Positions 14,456 through 64,000 of a DNA stretch of 64,000 nucleotides are shown one piece after another. This DNA comes from Aspidapion aeneum (lineage: Eukaryota > Arthropoda > Insecta > Coleoptera > Brentidae). Location of the stretch: positions 58,693,471 to 58,757,470 of the forward strand of contig OY755046.1 of NCBI GenBank assembly GCA_963576565.1, written 5' to 3'. The translations under genes were made by a program, and so were the position numbers. The notes below the pieces were generated by a model. The model searched no databases. It was not told the DNA's origin and was given only the letters and a program-made list of their open reading frames with translations. The stretch's first letter is position 1. Each line of letters begins with the position of its first letter.

Positions 14456-15736
14456 ATGGCAGCGGCTCTTTCATATGCAGGTAAATTATACATGACGAAA
14501 AAAAAATCAAGAACTCTCTAATTAAAAAAATTTTTACTTGTTACAGATCTACGAAAACAAGCTAGACAAATAGAAAATGAAATAGACCTGAAACTAGTTG
14601 CCTTTAGCAAACTAGAGGCTGGTATCAAAACCCCACATACAAGTCATGCTGATACTGTGCCCCTGTTGTCTGAGGAGGACACTTTCGAAACTATGTCAAT
14701 GGAAATTGAACAACTTTTGAATAAACTTACCCAAATCAATGAAAGACTCTCAGAGCAACCAGTATCAGGAGCAGCTATGCTTCATACTATTCAAAGACAC
14801 AAAGATATCCTGGCTGACTTGTCAAGAGACTTCAGGAAGACCAACTCACAACATACTACTCGCAGGCAGAGGGAAGATTTGTTAAAGGGGTCTGGCGAGA
14901 GTTTTAGAACTGATGGAGTTAATAATAGAAGGGATATCTATCTGAAAGAAAATCAACATGTCCACAAGTATGTATACTGGGTTGATACTCTGGTACTACC
15001 TTGCAAAGGAAAAAGAGTACTGTCAAAAAATTTCCTTGTTTTTTAATTTTCAAAAATTATCTATTTTCTCTGTTTGTATAGGGCCTGTCCTTAAATTATG
15101 TAACGCTCTAGGGTGGGAAGGGGGGGTTTGGCCTTGAGTTACACTCAATGGTTTTTTCATGTATTTTTCTTGAAAATGTGTTACGAGGAGGGGTAGGGGG
15201 GTTAAAAATCCTGAATTTTTGTGTTACATAATTTAAGGATGTTCCCATACTTATTTGTCATCTTGATATAGAAGAGCCATGTTAGGCTTTAGAAAGTTAT
15301 CATAAAAAATAATGTTAAGTTAAAAAAATGTTCTAAAATATTCATTATTTCAAAATTTAATTTTTAAGAGTACCTTCTTTTGCCTTTAAATGGTAGTGTA
15401 ATTTTTCTTATAAATAAAAACATTTGCCACTTAAGAGCCTACTTATGTTTTGTTGTTTTATGAAGGTTGGGTAGGAATATCATTTTTTTTTCTTGTAGTT
15501 CTGATCACTTGGTAAATGAACAAATATCCATTGCAATGGAAACAAAAGAGCATCTAACTCACCAGAGACAAACACTCAAAAAATTGCAAACCAGATTCAA
15601 TGACATTTCAAACAGATACCCTGTTATCAGCAGTTTGATAAATAGGATAAATATTAGAAAACGCAGAGACTCCATCATCATAGGATTAGTTGTTGCAATT
15701 TGTACCATTTTAATGCTGGTTTATGTCTTTAGTTAA
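14456..15736 (+). CDS. Gos28: Golgi SNARE 28 kDa (GOSR1), Qb-SNARE
   Basis: Three exons: 14456-14480, 14547-14967 and 15499-15736; 227 residues (fly and human proteins are about 230-250). It begins MAAALSYADLRKQARQIENE, the conserved N-terminal helix of GOS28. Residues about 50-110 hold the Habc-like region (MEIEQLLNKLTQINERL, AMLHTIQRHKDILADL). The SNARE helix follows in exon 3 (ISIAMETKEHLTHQRQTL, with LQTRFNDISNRYP), then a C-terminal membrane anchor (SIIIGLVVAICTILMLVYVF) ending FS. In the family it is the Qb-SNARE of ER-Golgi and intra-Golgi fusion. A start at 14445 is in another frame and was rejected. Intron 2 contains a MITE at 15081-15246. Confidence 0.95.
15081..15246. mobile_element. 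MITE-C, G-rich short inverted-repeat element
   Basis: 166 bp in Gos28 intron 2. Ends are GGGCCTGTCCTTAAATTATG and, inverted, GGGAACATCCTTAAATTATG, each continuing TAAC. It has a G-run near the left and CCTGAATTTTTGTGTTACAT near the right. Relatives in this window: 17300-17397 (right half), 44067-44484 (interrupted), 46960-47030 (right half) and 47230-47385. Confidence 0.75.
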
Positions 15737-15897
15737 GAAAATACTCCTGAAATATTCAAAAATATTTTCCAAAAATTGTTAATACCGTAAATATATTTAA
15801 CTATTTTTTTTAATTAGGTAGAAGGATATATAAATTTAGATTTAAAATTTTGTTATTAGGGATAACATATTATTATGATTATATTTTTTAATGTTTT

Positions 15898-15903
15898 AAT
15901 AAA
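15898..15903 (+). terminator. Poly(A) signal AATAAA of Gos28
   Basis: AATAAA 162 bp after the Gos28 stop codon, in a plain AT-rich 3' UTR and before the converging UQCRH gene. Confidence 0.55.
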
Positions 15904-16051
15904 TACTAGGTCTAACTCCTATATTTGAAATTTTATTTCAAAGAGGCTTGACTACTTAAAAAAAATTTACAGAAAAAAAATTGCAAAATGGCAGACTACA
16001 ACATCCCAAAGAACTTAACAGTAATTTTCTACAAAATATTGTGTTTTGTTT

Positions 16052-16395
16052 TTATTTTAATTTGCTAAAAAGATCTTTAGTAACACAGTGGTCTACAGCA
16101 TGTAATAGATCGAACAATTCTTCAGTACAAGTTTCAGTTGTTTGGCTTCTGGAGTTGACACGGTCGTTGCAGGTCTGGTATTTCTCTTGCAAATGTTTGC
16201 AGTGGTCGGTTTCCATACATTTTTCCTAAAAAAGTTTATAATTTAGCTTGAAGTCAAGAGACTCATAAAAACTATAAAGTGAGGTTAAAATCTAAAAAAC
16301 AAAATTACCCTTAAAAATTGCTGAGGGTCGACCAGCTCTTCCTCTTCTTGGGCCTTCACGGAGGGTAAACGGGCGAAAAGTTTATCGAAAAACAT
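16052..16395 (-). CDS. UQCRH: Cytochrome b-c1 complex subunit 6 (hinge protein)
   Basis: Two exons, 16395-16309 and 16225-16052 (29 and 57 codons); 86 residues, close to the animal family length of about 91. The N-terminus MFFDKLFARLPSVKAQ is followed by the acidic stretch EEEELVDPQ. Exon 2 has the paired cysteines in CMETDHCKHLQEKYQTC and ETCTEELFDLLHAVDHC that form the disulphide-linked helical hairpin. In the family it sits on the intermembrane side of complex III, contacts cytochrome c1 and helps bind cytochrome c through its acidic surface. The stop codon overlaps an AATAAA (16056-16051), so the 3' UTR may be very short or use another signal. It converges with Gos28. Confidence 0.95.
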
Positions 16396-16540
16396 TTTTT
16401 GTGGCCGAGAAAATTCAACGAAAAACTACTCTTTTGTGTTTACGTAATCCTCGAAGAAAATTGACAGATCTCAGCTGATTTTTCTGTGCGAAGAAACTAA
16501 TCGAATTCAGCCTTGATAATAATCAGCTGAGATAAGAACT
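16396..16540. promoter_or_regulatory. Divergent promoter region of UQCRH and AP-1-2beta
   Basis: About 145 bp between the UQCRH start codon and the likely adaptin transcription start. It contains two CAGCTGA motifs (16472 and 16523), and a TCAGTG initiator-like site at 16542 followed by TGACGTC, a CRE-type palindrome. No TATA box is seen. Confidence 0.5.
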
Positions 16541-62786
<46,246 letters not shown>

Positions 62787-62859
62787 GTAAGTAACCATCA
62801 TTGATCATTTTGGGTTGACGTCACGTCATTTCCTTGTAGTTTTGAAGCTATATATATTT

Positions 62860-63260
62860 ATCGGTTTCACAACGTTCTACGTCTTCCGATACCCAATCTC
62901 CACTCGTTTCTGTTTGCCCATAATTCATCATCTAGGCCTCTTATTCTTATTTCCCTGCCTATTTCTTCTCTCCAGCTTCTCCTTGGCCGTCCTCGTTTTC
63001 TTCGGCCAGTTGGTTTTCATTGTAGTATTTGTTTAGGTAGTCTTTCATCATTCATTCTTTGTACATGTCCGTACCACACCAGTTGTTTTGTTCTTATATC
63101 ATCCACTAAAGTACGTTCACCCACTGTCATAATTTATCTTATTCTTTGATTTGTAACTCTTTCTCTTTTTGATTTCCCTGCTGCTCTTCTCCAATAGTCC
63201 ATCTCCGTAGCGGAAAGCATTTTTTCTGTTCTATCCTTCATGATGATTGATGATGATTCA
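62860..63260 (-). mobile_element. LINE 3' coding end (minus strand)
   Basis: The minus strand at about 63100-62930 carries the VRTWYGHVQRMNDERLP-like region (seen in shifted frames) and a basic RGRPRRSW-like stretch typical of the C-terminal part of insect non-LTR elements. Frameshifted. Followed by adaptin exon 62593-62786 on the other strand. Confidence 0.55.
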
Positions 63261-63350
63261 TATGTGAGTGGTCCTTACAGCCCTTCCACTGCGACCACCT
63301 TGATTGGCCATGCTTGTGAGCCGAATGTAATAATACTTTTTACAATGGTG

Positions 63351-63421
<71 letters not shown>
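63351..63421. repeat. (TA)n microsatellite
   Basis: About 35 TA units, uninterrupted. Confidence 0.95.
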
Positions 63422-63423
<2 letters not shown>

Positions 63424-63462
63424 CTTTTTGTTATGTTTTGATATACTTTGGTCCAAAATTAT

Positions 63463-64000
63463 TTAATTTAATAAAGTTATTGCTTTTCTTCCTTGTTCGT
63501 TTCTATCTTTTATAGATTTGTCTAGTGTTCCGTCAGCTGTAATTTTTAGACATAAGTATTTATACTCATCACAAGACTGAATTCGCTGCCCGGTATTTAA
63601 GATTAGATCCTGTTTCGTTCCACCGATACACATATACTCTGTCTTATTGAGATTAACCTCTAGTCCCCACTTATTGTACTCTTCTATTAGTTTTCGTGTC
63701 ATATATTCGAGGTCGTCATAATCCTGAGCCACTACTATCTGATCATCGGCGAAACATAAAGTATACAAGGTGGTTTCGTCCAACGGAATTCCCATGTTTT
63801 GACATTTTCTCTTCCATACTTTAAGGACTTGTTCCAAGTATATCTTGAAGAGCGTAGGCGAGATACGGCAACCTTATTTAAGACCTTTATTTACTTGAAA
63901 GCCTTTGGTTAGTTTTGCTTTTATTTTAACTTTTGCCTTACTATTGCGGTATAACTCTTTGATGGTCTTAATTAGTTGTACGCTTATGTTTGTGTTTTCC
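63463..64000 (-). mobile_element. Non-LTR reverse transcriptase fragment
   Basis: Minus strand: GCRISPTLFKIYLEQVLKVW, then IPLDETTLYTLCFADDQIVV containing the FADD catalytic box of reverse transcriptases (the domain's YxDD-type motif), then WGLEVNLNKTEYMCIGG and DEYKYLCLKITADGT. A stop codon replaces the glutamine of the usual G(L/V)(K/R)QGC motif near 63873, so it is dead. Probably the same insertion as 62860-63260, with the TA microsatellite between; runs off the window. Confidence 0.85.

Noticed and set aside
63240..63422. Frame ending in a long YIYI run
   Set aside because: Translation of a (TA)n microsatellite.

Overview
This window looks like part of an AT-rich insect nuclear genome, possibly a beetle, although the order cannot be proven from sequence alone. 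Genes have short exons with GT-AG introns, one zinc-finger protein starts with an insect-type ZAD domain, and most of the DNA is transposon-derived. The introns are packed with miniature inverted-repeat elements (MITEs), foldback elements and LINE fragments. I found no tRNA, rRNA or CRISPR array.

Layout: 1-4.85 kb holds two tandem, decayed copies (+ strand) of a C2H2 zinc-finger 3' exon. The first copy is split by a 3.2 kb insertion and by a piggyBac-like MITE. 4.85-9.02 kb holds an intact ZAD-C2H2 gene (- strand) followed by decayed tandem copies of its 3' exon. 10.76-14.11 kb is GABARAP/Atg8 (-), sharing a promoter region with the Golgi SNARE gene Gos28 (+, 14.46-15.74 kb). UQCRH, the complex III hinge subunit (-, 16.05-16.40 kb), is divergent from the shared AP-1/AP-2 beta adaptin gene (+). 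The adaptin gene runs from about 16.54 kb past the right-hand part of the window and has 13 coding exons here, with introns of up to 17 kb. Serine palmitoyltransferase subunit 1 (SPTLC1, -, 34.98-38.90 kb) is nested in its 12.8 kb intron and is followed by six tandem copies of its own last exon.

The genes are housekeeping: autophagosome membrane conjugation, ER-Golgi vesicle fusion, the respiratory chain, clathrin-coated vesicle cargo selection and sphingolipid synthesis. There is no operon logic; the relationships seen are two divergent promoters, one convergent pair (Gos28/UQCRH) and one nested gene.

The most unusual signal is architectural. At three loci in one window (SPTLC1, the ZAD zinc finger and the left-edge zinc finger) the 3' part of a terminal exon plus its 3' flank has been duplicated head-to-tail downstream. 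In the SPTLC1 array one copy keeps a full open frame and lies behind a potential splice acceptor in the correct phase. A second strong signal is nested transposons with clear target-site duplications: two hAT elements (one carrying a nested pogo-like MITE), a THAP-domain transposon remnant, and a 3.2 kb multi-hairpin block at 50.1-53.3 kb. Coordinates of exons were derived by reading splice junctions and checking phase; repeat borders marked as approximate were judged by eye.
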